NCBI GenBank assembly: GCA_039090855.1
Contig: CM077013.1
Span: forward strand, 137,165,240-137,229,239
DNA: 64,000 bases
DNA from: Macrothele yani
Taxonomy: Eukaryota > Arthropoda > Arachnida > Araneae > Macrothelidae
Direction: 5' to 3'
A model generated the notes under the pieces. That model made no database searches, had not been told where the DNA came from, and saw only the letters and a program-made list of their open reading frames with translations. Both the position numbers and the translations under genes were made by a program. Position 1 is the stretch's first letter, and each line of letters opens with the position of its first letter. Shown piece by piece: positions 1-11,684 of this stretch.

Positions 1-373
1 GCAGCAGTACCCTCGTGGTACGATGACTTCTGTACCCCATAGCGAGGAGAAGGTTCCGGATGGTGTGGCTGCTTACACGTTTTTGTGCACCAGCGTTAAA
101 TTGCCGAGTGATTTCCTGCACTGTGGCCCGTCTATCCGCTGTTACAATGCGAGCTAGCCGAGGATGACCCCGCTCATCCACACGCTGTTGTCCACGGCAA
201 TTGGCCCTTGCAGGGATGGTTTTACCGGATTCGATGTATTCACGGTGCACCCGCGATACAGTGGCTCGTAAAAATCCCAGTGCCTGTACAACTTCCGAGA
301 TGGAGTGACCCATTCGTCGGGCCCCGACAATTTGCCCACGGTCAAATGCGCTTAGATCCTTCGTCTTATCCAT
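1..373 (-). pseudogene. Tc1-like transposase, N-terminal part, cut by the window edge
   Basis: The minus strand reads from an ATG at 373 into a helix-turn-helix region starting MDKTKDLSAFDRGQIVGARR. This is the usual N-terminal DNA-binding start of Tc1/IS630 transposases. A one-base deletion near 270 breaks the frame; beyond it the basic linker and second helix-turn-helix continue to position 1. The DDE catalytic core would lie left of the window. The presumed element end is at about 513-520, reading CACTGAAGAG on the minus strand next to a TA. This is a broken copy; the Tc1 assignment rests on motif order and the TA-flanked CACTG-type end. Confidence 0.75.
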
Positions 374-833
374 ACTACGTCCGACTCTTACTGATTCCCG
401 TCGCATCACTCCTTATATTGTAGGATCGCTGCATACGTCATGTCGTTTCCGTTTACACGGCTGCCCACAGCGCCACAATTGCATAACGCCAGCTGTCTCT
501 AATTCAATTGCTCTTCAGTGTATAATATAGAATGCAAATATATTTGCGAACAAAATTACGCTTACTTTAGTCTAAAAAAGAAACACAAGTTTGATTCAGT
601 TAAGAAGCGGATTGTAAGTGCAAACCCTACTGGCCAATCGCAGTTCTTGTTCTGGTGATCAATCAAGTGGCAATATATGCAATACATCTTGTGAGAAGTT
701 GAGAAAAGTTAGTTTTGCTGTTTTTTCTGTAGAAGAAAGACTGTTAGCGGTGTAAGTGAAGCGTAATTGTAGATTGTGTGAATAGTTTTAGTATTTCTTT
801 AAATTTAACGTGTAGATAATAATAAGTACAGCA

Positions 834-1872
834 ATGGCACCAAAGAAACGAGTTGATTGGTCACCCACAAAAAGGACCAGGATTGTTTTATTACGTGAAT
901 CAGGTCTTTCTTATGCTGAAATTCCAAGGCAAGTTGGTGGGTCAGTGACAACATCTGGTGTACGAAAGTGCTGTTTATGTTATCCGGAAACAGTCACTGC
1001 AAAACAAACCAAGAAAAGGCCAAAAAAAGTGCACAAAAACTGTTGAATACAGAAGAATAAAAAGACTGTGTGTGAAGGACTGAAAAATTTCATCTGAGGC
1101 TATCAGAGCTGAACTGCGTTCAACTGGTGTTTCTGTCAGTTCAAGAACGATAAGCAGCAGACTATGAGACATGGGACTAAGAGGTAGGATTTCGAGAAAA
1201 TAAAACACATCTGGATCTACAGCAGCGCAAGAAATGACTACAGGGGGCAAAAAGACGTATTGGATGGACAGATGATCAGTGGAAGTAAGTAATTTGGAGC
1301 GACGAAAGTAAGATACCCCTATTTGGTAGTAAGGGCCGAAAATACGTGAGACGTAGAGTAGGAGAAGAGCTATATCCTGACTGCATGGAGGTCAATGTAA
1401 AGCACCCAACAAGCGTTATGATTTCGGCATGTATGGCAGCAAATGGTGTTGGCCGCATTCATGTAATCGACGGCACGCTGAACGCAAGAAAATACATTGA
1501 CACCATCCTGGAACCGAAACTTCTACCTTCCATCAGAATCTCTTACCAAATAATGCAACACTTCTTTTTCAGCAGGATTCAGCTCCCTGCCACATAGCAA
1601 AAATATACAATCAGTGGTTCACACCAAAGTCCATTCCATTGTTGACCTGGCCGGGAAACAGCCCTGTCCTGAACCCGATAGAAAATTTGTCGCGCCGTTT
1701 GAATGGCCTTGTACGAATGAGGCGTCCATCGAATACAATGCAATTAATTGAGGCTATAATTGCTTCCTGGCACAATGTAATAACAAAGGCAGAGATTCAA
1801 ACATCGATTGGCTCAACGAGGCGTCGCTGTGATGCGGTTTTAAAGAGTAAAAGCTACCCTACTAAATACTGA
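834..1872 (+). pseudogene. Tc1-like transposase (DD34E), multiply frameshifted
   Basis: Starting at MAPKKRVDWSPTKRTRIV, the reading jumps frame several times but keeps the whole family order. There is an N-terminal helix-turn-helix (LRESGLSYAEI), a second DNA-binding segment near 1090-1170, and the first catalytic Asp in WSDES near 1300. The second Asp is in QQDSAPCH near 1575 and the catalytic Glu in NPIEN near 1680. The spacing between the last two is 34 residues, as in Tc1 transposases. The reading stops at 1872. A right end reading GTGGCAAAAATTGTGGACA on the minus strand lies near 2090-2112; I could not place a matching left end. This would be a cut-and-paste transposase acting on TA sites, now inactive. 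Confidence 0.85.
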
Positions 1873-2112
1873 TAGTACATTTAAATCGTAAGTGCATTAC
1901 AGTATATTCAGCATGATTGCAGTTTTCCCTGCATATTTGTTTTTACTACATATATTTGCATTCTGTTTTTTGTATTGAATTCAACATTAAATTTTCTTTA
2001 AATTGACATATAAAAATTTGCATTTGGTGCAAAATAGCATTTCCCATAAGCCTGCAAAATTGCAAAACATGAACATTTCAAAAAGTGTCCACAATTTTTG
2101 CCACCACTTTAA

Positions 2113-2754
2113 GTAATAGGATTGATTTTTTTTTAAACGGAAAAGCAACAAAACTTACGTGAATATACTGTATGTTTCTCCTGTGTTAATACAAGACACG
2201 ATCAGCCAACGAAAGGAAGGACTTGCAAAGGTCATCTTTTAGTACGGAGTGAAGAGCTGATGTCATAGTTCTTTGTATGTCTTCAATGTGTCGATAACAT
2301 TTTCCTTTTAAAGACAGCTTTATTTAAGGGAATGCGGTAGAAAGTAGTCACTCGATGGCAAATCTGGAGAACATATCCTCCTGGCCTAAATTCAGCCAAA
2401 TGACCTCAGCCACACTCAAATGAGATACCCATTCTATCTTTCAGCCAGCTACCAGAGCTCCCAGATGATGATGATGATGATGAAGCACGCATATCTTATC
2501 AGACGAGATAACAGAAGTGCAGAAAGTTCCAGTGACTTTGTAGGAACTTTATCAAGTGCTCAACGTTTTAACCAACATGAACTGAGTGACCTCATCAGGG
2601 ATCTGCATTTTTCAAAGTAGTCTTCTCAATTGCTAGCCTCCAGGTTGAATTAAAAGAACTTACTTCATTCTGGGACCAACACTACGTTTTATCGTAGCAG
2701 AGAAAAGGATATGCCGCCCATCTTCCCTAAAGATAACAACCTAGTGTTCTGCAA
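2113..2754. other. No gene recognised; short GAT microsatellite
   Basis: I see no supported coding region or element here. The only distinct feature is a run of six ATG/GAT triplets at about 2466-2482. Confidence 0.5.
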
Positions 2755-3804
2755 TCATGCCAGAGGCCTTCTGAGGAAAATGGGTCTATCGAACTGTTGC
2801 CATCTGTCCGGCAAGGCCATGATCCCGGAATGAAAAAAGTCTTGTGGCTGGGACCCAAAGAAGTCATCAACTGCACGTTGAACCTCGTTGTCTGTCGTGA
2901 ACTGTTTCCCGGACAGGAAGTGATCCAGGCGACGAAACAGATGATAGTCTATCAAGTCCGGTAATAGCCAGGATGAGGCTGTGCTTCATAGCCCATTGCA
3001 CTTAGTGTCAGCATCGTTCGTTGTGCAACATGAGGGCGGGAGTTGTCTTGGAGAAGAAGAACACCATGTCGGTTGACCAAAGCCAGTTGTTTCTGCAGAA
3101 ATTTCCGGTGCATCTGGTGTAATTCAGCACAATAACGTTCTGCAGTGAGGGTTTGGCCTCTTACCAAGAAACTCCGATGAATTATCCCGGCTGTGGACCA
3201 CCAGACAAGGAGCATCATCTTCTTGGTGTGTAAGGGTGGCTTAGGATGCCGTCCAGCAGGCTGTGCCTTGCTTAACCATTGTGCAGATCGTTTCCGATTA
3301 TCATAAAGGACCCACTTTTCGTCCCAGCTGCCGATTGGATGCAGTAGAGGTTCTCGATTATTCCTGGCAAGCAGCGACGTGCAGACTTCCAAAAGCCTAG
3401 GCTTTCTGGCCGTTGTCAACTGATGCGGCAGCCACATGTCCAGCTTTTGACCTTACCCAGCATAGCCAGATGCCGAACAGCTGTCCTGTGGTGGACACCT
3501 ACCTCTGCCGCTATCTCATGACGCATATTTCGGGGTCCTCTTCAAACACACATAACAGAACATCGTCAGAAACAGCAACAGGTCTGTGACAACGTGCTTC
3601 GGTTTGCAGGTCCGTATCTCCGCTTCGAAACTTTACAAACCATCGCCGAATGGTTCGTTGGGTATCTGTATTCTCCCCAAACGGTTTGTTAACGTTTCGA
3701 GCGGCAATTCCTGCAGAATGATCCAATTTAAATTCATACAGGAAGACGACTCTCAAATCCGGCGTTTGCGTGTTTCCTTTGCAAACCACGTGGCGTTCAA
3801 ACAA
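2755..3804 (-). pseudogene. mariner transposase (DD34D type), frameshifted
   Basis: On the minus strand the N-terminal part (3804-3511) carries the mariner paired-helix region with RWFVKFRSGDTDL. After frameshifts near 3440-3510 comes the linker and the first Asp in WDEKWVLYDNRKRSAQW. The second Asp is in LQDNSRPHVAQ. A one-base deletion near 2963 then shifts the frame just before the third Asp in LIDYHLFRRLDHF. The C-terminal end is DRWQQF. The WVPHQL-type linker and the YDNRKRSAQW block are hallmarks of mariners related to the SETMAR transposase domain. Terminal repeats were not found. At least two frame breaks and one stop make it inactive. Confidence 0.88.
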
Positions 3805-3840
3805 ACCACGCCTGCACCTTGTTCTTCACATACGTGCTAA

Positions 3841-4547
3841 TTATTTATAGTAACTCTGTGACGTAATACCCGCAACACCTGAGGGTAGTTCCTCTCCGCT
3901 GTGGTATGAGCCTGTTTCCACTGCTCGTTCGCGCAGGACGTTTTATTCGCACCAACCATCATCATATTAGCATCAATATTTGACAAAATATTATCAAAAT
4001 AGCAGATTATGAGATTAAGGATCCAGAATTTCGGCGGACGACTGGCTGAATCAGCATATAAGGTGGATAGGCCGTATCTCCAAAACGTTTAGGCCAATCA
4101 GGGAAGATATTTTTCCCTATTGCCTGAGCGATTGTTCCAAAATTTCTAACAGCTTTTGCTGATACATTTGTTTTAAAAATCATGAGATTTCAACCGCAAG
4201 AAAAACTACCAAGAAGTGCAGTAGAATTGCACAAATAAAACAAAAGGCAGTTAGCCCCAGTTACACTATAGCTGATAGGGAAAAACCGAAGCCAATTTTG
4301 GAATGGGCGCCCCAAATGTATTGAAGAATAAGTCTGACCTTTAAGGCCCCAAAATATGCGTTGAACAGTGTTATCTTTAATTTTGAGCACCAGTGCACTT
4401 ACATACGTACTAAAACTTTGCAGTTCGTTTGACAACACTTACTCACCCGACGATGATGGTTCTAGGAGATTTTTAAGTCACGTATTCGTGTATCATTCGT
4501 AACTAGCTTTTTTACCACTGGAAAGGAAGATACAGACACTCTACGTA
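3841..4547. other. No feature recognised
   Basis: AT-rich sequence between the mariner pseudogene and the Tc1 element. I see no coding signal or repeat that I can support. Confidence 0.5.
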
Positions 4548-5810
4548 CAGGGGTTAGACAGAATAATGTGAACACCACGCTCAGAGATGTGATTTTTAAT
4601 GCAAATGCGTACGTCGCAATACGTAAATGTATCCACCACTTTTTGGTTGTAATACTATAGCGTCGTTTAGAACCTCAAGGTCCTGTTCAAATGCATTTAA
4701 TGCATCTTGTTGCAAAATTCTTTCAGGGTGACGACGAAATGAGCGACCTAACGGACTTCGAAAGAGGACTAATTATTGGTGGCCGGCTAGTTGGTGCCTC
4801 CATGAAAACAGTCGACAGGGGTTGTGAGGGTATCGAGAGCTACTGTGTCTAGCGTCAGGACAGTATATCGTGTTTGTGGCAAAATCTCGCATGCGAAACA
4901 CAAGAGCGCTAGAAAACGACCCTGACTGAGAGTGACAGCAGAGCATTAAAGAAGATCGTTACCCATAAAAAGAAAACCTCGGCGCCGAAAACTAGTACGG
5001 AGCTCAATCTGCATCTTCAGACCCTAGTATGAACGAAAACAGAGCAGAGAGAACTGCATAAACCAGATACTCAATGGCAGAGATGCTGTTGCAAAACCTC
5101 TGGTGACTCGGGTGAATGCGCAATGGCGACGGCAGTGGTGGAGCATACAGCGTAGACTGCCGATACATGGAAGCATGTAATGTGGTCGAATGAATCCACA
5201 TTAACCCTATTCCCCACCGCAGAACTTGTCTCTGTGTGGTGAACATGGTCAGAAGCGTACAATCCAGACTGTCTGCTCACAATAGTGCAGCATGGCGGTG
5301 GTTCTGTCATAATCTGGGCAGTTATATCGTGGGTTTCAGCAGGTCCCCTGATCACCTTGAAAGGATGGATGACTAGCAGGGCGCATGAAACCTTTTTGGC
5401 CGACCAAGTCCATCCAATGGCTCAGGAATTGTTTCCTGCAGAGGATGCCATCTATCAAGATGATAATGCCCCAATTCATAGAGCTCGGAATGTCCAATCA
5501 TGGTTTGAGAAACATCAGAACGAACTTTCACACCTTCCCAATCACCAGACGTAAACATCATTGAGCCACTGTGGTCTGTGTTGGAAAACAGAGTAAGATC
5601 CCGTTATCCTCCTCTTGCATTTTTCAAGGACCTGGAACAGTTTCTGCATGAAGAATGATGTAACATCCCACTGACGACCATCCAGGATTTGTATGTGTCC
5701 ATTCCAAAGAGGATTCAGGCGATTTTGAATACCAAAGGCGGCCCCACACCCTATTAGGTACGTAAAACCTTCTTTTCCTACGTGTTCACATCATTCTGCC
5801 CAAACCCTTG
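4548..5810 (+). mobile_element. Tc1-like DNA transposon, complete ends
   Basis: The element is bounded by ~30-bp inverted repeats (left 4548-4577, right 5781-5810) that share AGAATRATGTGAACAC and an outer CARGGGTT. A TA dinucleotide lies on each side (4546-4547 and 5811-5812), as expected for Tc1/mariner integration. Its length of 1,263 bp is normal for a one-gene Tc1 element. It carries a single decayed transposase gene in plus orientation. Confidence 0.9.
4739..5757 (+). pseudogene. Tc1-like transposase of the 4548-5810 element
   Basis: The ATG at 4739 opens MSDLTDFERGLIIGGRLVGA, a Tc1 helix-turn-helix. Frameshifts and stops follow. The catalytic landmarks remain in order: WSNES near 5188 (first Asp changed to Asn), YQDDNAPIHRA near 5455, and NIIEPLW near 5555, with the 34-residue spacing after allowing a one-base loss near 5540. 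The C-terminus GGPTPY and stop at 5757 are typical. The lost first Asp and several stops mean it is dead. Confidence 0.88.
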
Positions 5811-7185
5811 TATGTCACACACAGGGATTTGAATTTATGCGCTATACGCACAATTGATTAATAACTCACACTGACACCAATATACCATCTGCTACAGAGA
5901 ACATTAGTCATATGCTTTCTGCGATTACCACTGTTTCTTTATCTGCATTTTTATAAATTCACTAATCTCATTACCAAATACTTCTTTCTTTCAGATTCAA
6001 GAAAATTCCCAGTTGAGAATATATTTCTCTCTCGAAGGCAAATGCGAGAGTCAACATATATCCTTTGATTCTCTTTTGTTTTAAAGCACATTTTTTTTAA
6101 TATTTTCTTTTAATCCCACTGATCCGTTTAAAGAGAACAATAGCGAGGGTAATAGCTAGATGCCGACATCTTCTTTTCTCGAAGAGCAGATATTTTTGTT
6201 GTTTTTTTATTTTTCGACCGGCACTCAACCGAAGAATAGCACGGCCTGTCACTTTACAAGCTTATTTGCTTTCGAAAACACCATTTCTCGGAAAATAATA
6301 GAAAGAAGCCTTGAGTGAGATCCTAGTTGCAACTAATAAAATGGAATAAATAAGCCAAATAACCTTAGGGTTCACACAGCGAAAAAGGCGAAATCCGAAA
6401 GAAAAGTGCACATATGCAAAACCTGTGTACATTTAGTTTTTGTTTAAATAGTAAAAGCAAACTGACTACTTGAGAGTATCTAGCACTCTTAGTTCTCATA
6501 CTTGTGGATTTAAGCCCTGATGAAGGACATAGTAGTTGTGGTTGTCCTTGTAGAGCTGGTTTTCTGTGGTCACAACAGCCATTGGCCCAAAATTGAGGGG
6601 TATATCATCTTATAATTGTTCATCAGTGTCCTTAAACTCCGAAGAAAATTATGTCTTCCGAAACGACATTCACTCAGATACCTCAAAGTAATTATTATCA
6701 GTCATCGTGAAATGTTTTTCGACTGCATTTTCTTTTCAGTTTTCTACACATAATCTTTTGTAGCTGATTTCAATGAAAGTGTTGAAACAGTCTCTGTCCA
6801 GAATACATCAATTACAAAATGAAAGGAAATCGAGCGAAAACTCAATACAATAATGATGATAAGGGAAATTTTTTGTAGTTCCTAACCGTTTCACTGAGTT
6901 GTTGACACAGGAAAGGTTTAACCTCTTTTCTGGACGACAGGAAGTTTTTAATTAATTTTCCCAATCGCTTTGAAAAACATACCATCGCCTTGCAGTCGTG
7001 TTTCCACTGAATTGTTGAACAAAATGAGCTAATTTTCGTCAGCAATTCAATTAATTTCCTCAATCCCTTTGAAAAACTTACAATCCGTCTTCAAACACTT
7101 GTGAAAATAAAGCACTTTTTTGCCAGTGGTGGGATTCGAAGTGAACTAATGTTGCCATTCTACTGATTTATCAGTAGATCTACTA
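5811..7185. other. No gene recognised; diverged dispersed repeat at 6890-7110
   Basis: No coding region is supported. Sequence at about 7040-7100 (around TTTCCTCAATCCCTTTGAAA) recurs in diverged form at about 9155-9215, so it belongs to a dispersed repeat that I cannot classify. Confidence 0.45.
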
Positions 7186-7462
7186 CAGTGTTAAAAATTT
7201 TGTGGTTGGTTGCACCAAAAAGTGGTGTTACATCAGCTGCAACACTTTTTTAGAAAATACACGCCATTCTGTGGTACAAAATAAACCAACAACATGCCGC
7301 AACCTTGTACCATAATTTGGTGGAAAGTGTTTTGCAAACAAAACCCATAACTTGGTGTTGGGTTTTGTTTGCAAAACACGATGGTGTATCTTTTCTTAGA
7401 AAGTGGTGCAGCTGGTGTGGCACCACTATTTGGTACAACCTACCGCAAAATGTTTAACAGTG
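7186..7462. mobile_element. Palindromic MITE with ~80-bp inverted repeats and TA flanks
   Basis: The left arm (7186-7262) and right arm (7382-7462) are reverse complements over almost their whole length with scattered mismatches. Both are flanked by TA (7184-7185 and 7463-7464). The centre holds a second, perfect 20-bp inverted repeat (GTGTTTTGCAAACAAAACCC and its complement, around 7327-7379). There is no coding capacity. The TA duplication and CASTGTTAA ends suggest it was moved by a Tc1/mariner-type transposase. That link is inferred; no matching autonomous element is in the window. Confidence 0.85.
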
Positions 7463-8486
7463 TAATTTTGGTTCCTGCCTACTAATAGATTTTCTAAAAT
7501 TTCAGGAACCTACTCATTTTTTTTCGGAAGGCAGCTTCTTTAGTCCTGTACTGTTAAGCCTAAGTTTTTGGTCATGTGCTTAATTTTCATATGTTGACAG
7601 GATGCTTTTTCCTATAAACTCTAAAGTAGTTTCTATGATGCAGTTCTGATATTGGCGTTATACAATTTTTCAAGCAGTTTATTATGGCTACTATTCTCGA
7701 ATGTCTTAGAGAAGTCAAAATATTTCAAAGTTCGTTCCAATGGATCCCTATTTGTTGTGTAAATTGGTTAAAAATGAATGATGGATGAATGCTGTTGGCA
7801 ACGATTTTAGTGTCTACTGATTCAGTGGATAATAAATACTCAAACCACCACTTTTCTAAGAAAAAGAGGCAAACTGTGCTTGAAAATTTTATACTACCTA
7901 CAAACTGAATTGATTTACTTTCAAATCCATACTGGTCATCATGATTTTTTTAAATCTGAATGGCAATTTATTTTGTCATACAAAAATTCTCTCCAGTATT
8001 TTGGTAAAACCCTAAATATTAGAAAAACGTCTGTAGTTAGACATTTTAATGAATGATATTTTCTTGAGTATGGCAGATGCTTTTCCTATTATGAGAACAT
8101 CTGGGTGTTTATCAGTTAAAAATGTAAGTTTCAACTTATTTTTTTCGTTGAAGACAATGTTTTCGGTGCAACAGTGATTAATAGATCCAATGGCATTATT
8201 ATCTGCACCACTAGTTTTAAGATGCTGATTATTACTGATATCATGTAAAAAGAATCATATTAATTTGAATGTGTGTTGAATTGGAGTGTGTGGAGTACTG
8301 GTATTATTTGAAATATCAATAGCTTTTAATGCCCCTTTGCATTGAGAATGCATCTAGGTCTGCATTAAATTTGACAGGCGGTGCACATTTCAAGCAAAAA
8401 AACAAACAAAACAGATCTACTGATTTCTAAGCTATGGCCTACTTATTTCAGACAAACATTTCTGGCGCTACTGATCGAACCCATCT
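7463..8486. other. No feature recognised
   Basis: AT-rich DNA with no supported gene or repeat. Confidence 0.45.
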
Positions 8487-8600
8487 CTCTTTGTCCAGGA
8501 GCCAAATGTTCTCCCGACTGAACTACACCAACTATGGCTTATCGCTTCAACTTCTTGTTTTGACACTTCCGTCACCTCAGCGGTAAGCCCCATTTATCCC
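8487..8600 (-). repeat. tRNA-derived SINE, family B, degenerate
   Basis: Read on the minus strand it contains a box-A-like GTTCAGTCGGGAGA followed by an anticodon-arm-sized stretch. A second copy with the same downstream block (TGACGNAAG... on the minus strand) lies at 8880-9010. Others lie at 25092-25165 and 43360-43440. The shared tRNA-like core in four places argues for a SINE rather than a tRNA gene. Confidence 0.55.
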
Positions 8601-8684
8601 TCCCCCTAGAGAGGGGCCAAGGAACGAAATCGCAGGTTTCGAGTCCGGCGCAAACCCATCTTTGAAATAGAGCTTACTGTAGAA

Positions 8685-8805
8685 GGAGGAATCTTTTATC
8701 AATTCCAGACGATGTGTAAAAGGAGCATCGCACGTTCTTCGAAGGGTGCAAGAATTAATTCTTATTAATTCCAGCCAATGAGTAAAAGGAGCATCACACA
8801 TTATT
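8685..8805. repeat. Short direct duplication
   Basis: A ~45-bp block containing GTAAAAGGAGCATC occurs at about 8692-8740 and again at 8759-8803. It lies between two family B SINE-like copies and may be part of their body or a local tandem duplication. Confidence 0.6.
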
Positions 8806-8879
8806 TTCGAACTTCATTACCAGGAGATAAATTCTTACGTTTGGACGTCAATGTGAAAATAAAGTCTTTTTCCGCAGGT

Positions 8880-9010
8880 GATTTAATTCGAGCCCATGTC
8901 AATTTGCCCCAGAGCCAGTTGCTCTCCCGACTGAACTACACCGGCTTTGACCTATCCCTTCAGCTTGCCGTTTTGACTCTTGCGTCACCTCAGTTGGGTA
9001 CATCTCACGC
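8880..9010 (-). repeat. tRNA-derived SINE, family B
   Basis: The minus strand shows GTAGTTCAGTCGGGAGAGCA, a good box A and D-arm, then a GGCTCT anticodon-like loop and a degenerate T-arm (box B GGCTCGAATTAAATC). It is the better preserved of the two neighbouring copies. The tRNA is too degenerate to be functional. Confidence 0.6.
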
Positions 9011-9041
9011 TTCTTACACTTCCCACCTTACATTATTTTCT

Positions 9042-9163
9042 TTTGTTTAACTAACCTTCGTTTTGCTGACCACATGTTTTATAAGTGTCCTCTCAGAAAT
9101 GCAGAGCATGATACAGAAACTTGGAATACACATGGTAATATTCCGCAGCAGTTCAGTTAGTTT
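9042..9163 (+). pseudogene. RTE-type reverse transcriptase fragment
   Basis: The sequence around CCTTCGTTTTGCTGACCAC and CAGAAATGCAGAGCATGATA aligns by eye with the FADD-motif segment of the RTE copies at 32805-32880. It is short, diverged and interrupted. A second version of the same segment begins at about 9240, so the locus holds two partial copies in tandem. Confidence 0.65.
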
Positions 9164-9239
9164 TCTCAACCCCCTAGAAAAACGTACAAACCGTCTTGAA
9201 ACCCTTACTACACTTCGCTGGTTACATTCATTTCTTTTG

Positions 9240-9620
9240 TTTAACAACGCTTTAGTTTGCTGACCACATGGGCATTTTTTACCACTTTCTCCCCTCAGAA
9301 ATGCAGTGTACGATCCTGGAATTTGTCGACAATAGTAAAGAAGTGGAATTAAGGGTGAACTTACATGGAACAAAGCGTATGTACTAGAAATGAAGATTTT
9401 CAACTTGATGGGGAAAATTTAGAACTCATTTATGACTTCTTCTATCCTAGACAACAGATATCAAGCAAGGGCCAAATTGAAGAAGATAGGCGTACAAAAC
9501 TAATTTGGATACGTTTCGAAGGAACAGTACAATTTCAAGACCGATTTACTGTTCTGCCTTAAAAGAAGTTAGGTGGCGTATAAAACTCCATTGGGGTATG
9601 TTTAGAAGAAACACAGTGGC
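9240..9620 (+). pseudogene. RTE-type reverse transcriptase fragment, post-FADD region
   Basis: This follows the RTE copy A segment 32810-33120 in order. It includes TTTGCTGACCACATGG (remnant of the FADD region), CTGACAAGAGCAAAGAAG-like sequence near 9330, and the peptide block TRNEDFQLDGENLELI with QQISSKGQIEEDRRTKL. The last part loses frame. It is an old copy, much more diverged than the 30-41 kb copies. Confidence 0.75.
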
Positions 9621-10287
9621 GTATATTCGATGTTAGCTAGGCTAGCTGCGAAGCCCACAGAATGCACAAATACAAGTCTGTCATGAAATATGTCGATGCT
9701 TTTCTTGCGAAAAAGAAATTCCTGCGGATTCGCTTCTTTTGGCTAAGAGAATCACACTGGCGAGAAAAGATCAACGGGGTTCCTAGTGGAGAGATGGCAT
9801 CATGGTGACGCAACCAGCTCTACCAGTCTTCGCTGTGTTATTCGAAGACTTTCGATACGATCACCAGCTAGCTTTCCATGACTACATGAATGAGCGCGTG
9901 AAAGGTGAATGGGCCATTGCTTTGGGCAACGGTTCGCTCAGAAAATAGAAGCCTTCGACTATCTCAGTCACTTGCATGCTTCCGTCTGTAACAGCACGTG
10001 ATTCGCGAAAGTTGTTTCCAGCTGTGTAAAATGTCAAGGAATTAAAATCAAGGATACTATATCTTAAATTCATGGCATTGTTTCATTCGAACTCTTTTGA
10101 TAAATTTTATGAAAGCTGTCCTGAACATCTTATCTACTGTCAGAACTTAAAGAACCTATGTTTCAAATTTTCACACAGTTCGCCTCAAAAATGAACTAAA
10201 GGTGTTTTATTTCCTTGATGAATACAAAAGAAATCAGTAAGAGGCATTAACTATTACATGAAATTGAGAAAATTGGACATTGTGTTT
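9621..10287. other. No feature recognised
   Basis: No supported coding region or repeat. Confidence 0.4.
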
Positions 10288-10479
10288 AGTGAGGTGCACA
10301 AATTAGCAGAAATGATATTAAAGTTTCCATCAACAACTGCAACTGCCGAAAGACGTTTTTCTGCATTAAAAAGAATCAAGACATTTATTAGTGCCACACT
10401 AGGACGTGTACACTTGAGAAACTAAGCTATTTTGCCAATAGAGGGAAAACACTCTTCTTAAATATGAAAAAGTACATAC
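10288..10479 (+). pseudogene. hAT transposase, C-terminal dimerisation-domain fragment
   Basis: One frame reads SEVHKLAEMILKFPSTTATA followed by ERRFSALKRIKTFI, then ATLGRVHL, a stop, and AILPIEG. The pattern T-A-T-A-E-R-R-F-S-x-L-K-x-I-K is the conserved core of the hAT C-terminal (hATC) dimerisation domain found in hAT transposases and domesticated ZMYM-like proteins. The upstream zinc finger and RNase-H-like parts were not found, so this is a fragment. It is not inside the hAT element at 14626-16825. Confidence 0.75.
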
Positions 10480-10739
10480 TCGGATATGAAAACATAAACA
10501 CAACAGTTCACACAAAAGGAAAGAGGAATGGAGTTCATGTACAAGTAACGTATTCAAAAGATAAAGGGTTAGAATCCTATTACTCATGATCATTAGGTAT
10601 CATGTTAGCAATATCATGTACCTAAAATTTAGAAAAATTACTTCTGTTACTTAATAAATGAAAAATAAACTTCGTAGTTTAAAAAACAAGTACTGACGGG
10701 CGGTGGAGAGTACGGGTGAGATAGCCCATGTCTTGGATC

Positions 10740-11531
10740 CAAGGTACGCCAGTGAAGAAGTAGTACAATTTTCAAGAGCGATTACCATTCAGTCTTAGAA
10801 GAAAAATATTTAATGAATGCATCCTTCCAGTTCTTACTTGTAAATCTAATACACGGAGTTAAAAAATACATACAAATGGTGTTGAGAACGCAAAAAGCAT
10901 TGCAAAATTCACGCATGTTATGTAAAAGAAAGATCGGAAATAAACTCATGGATCAAGAAATTTGCAAGTGTTGATGGTATTATGATCGATGAAAAGACTT
11001 TCAAGTGACAATGAGCTGGACATATTACTAGAAGAACTTACTACGGTTAGACAACTGAAAATTGCAAGAGTTGATGGTATCATGATCTATGAAAAGACTT
11101 TCAAGTGGCAATGAGCTGGACATATTGCTAGAAGAACTTACTACGGTTAGACAACTGAAAATTGCAAGAGTTGATGGTATCATGATCTGTGAAAAGATTT
11201 TTAAGTGGCAATGAGCTGGACATATTGATTGAAGAACTTACTACGGTTAGACAACTGAAAATTGCAAAAGTTGATGGTATCATGATCGATGAAAAGACTT
11301 TCAAGTGGCATGGAGCTGGACATACTGCTAGACGAAGTTAGATAACTGAAATACTAGACATGATACCAATGAATTCAAAAACACCAAAAGAAAACCACAT
11401 GAGAGTTGGGTGAATTAAATTTTAAAGTATGCAGGAGGTACGTGGAAGTGCTCCAGACAGACAATTGTGCAATAGATTTGGGAGACCATCCATCTGTGAG
11501 TAGAGAATGATTGTTGATGTTGATGATGATT
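10740..11531 (+). pseudogene. RTE retrotransposon 3' end fragment containing a tandem expansion
   Basis: The sequence tracks the 3' end of the RTE copies: the post-RT cysteine-containing block (AATGCATCCTTCCAGTTCTTAC near 10817), the MTRVEDIMI-coding block, and the terminal coding region near 11400-11500. It ends in GTTGATGTTGATGATGAT like the other copies. The middle has been amplified into 100-bp tandem units (10967-11345). Stops and frameshifts are frequent. Confidence 0.8.
10967..11345 (+). repeat. 100-bp tandem repeat, ~3.8 units, derived from RTE coding sequence
   Basis: The marker CTACGGTTAGACAACTGAAA begins at 11041, 11141 and 11241, giving an exact 100-bp period. The unit is RTE 3' coding sequence (the segment spelling roughly DGIMIDEKTFKW). 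The fourth unit is truncated and runs into unexpanded RTE sequence. Confidence 0.9.
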
Positions 11532-11684
11532 ACGTTCTCACTTGAATGCTTATAAGTGCTTTCCTTCTTTTAAACACTTTTGGGTTTGTGAACAAAATTC
11601 CCAGAATTGCAAATTTAAGTGAGAGACCATGTCATAATAGAAAGACCTCTACGCCTCCCGAGCCAAACGTATGCTGATATTCCT

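Noticed and set aside
2420..2620. Open frame with a Met run
   Set aside because: It is created by the GAT microsatellite and has no domain.
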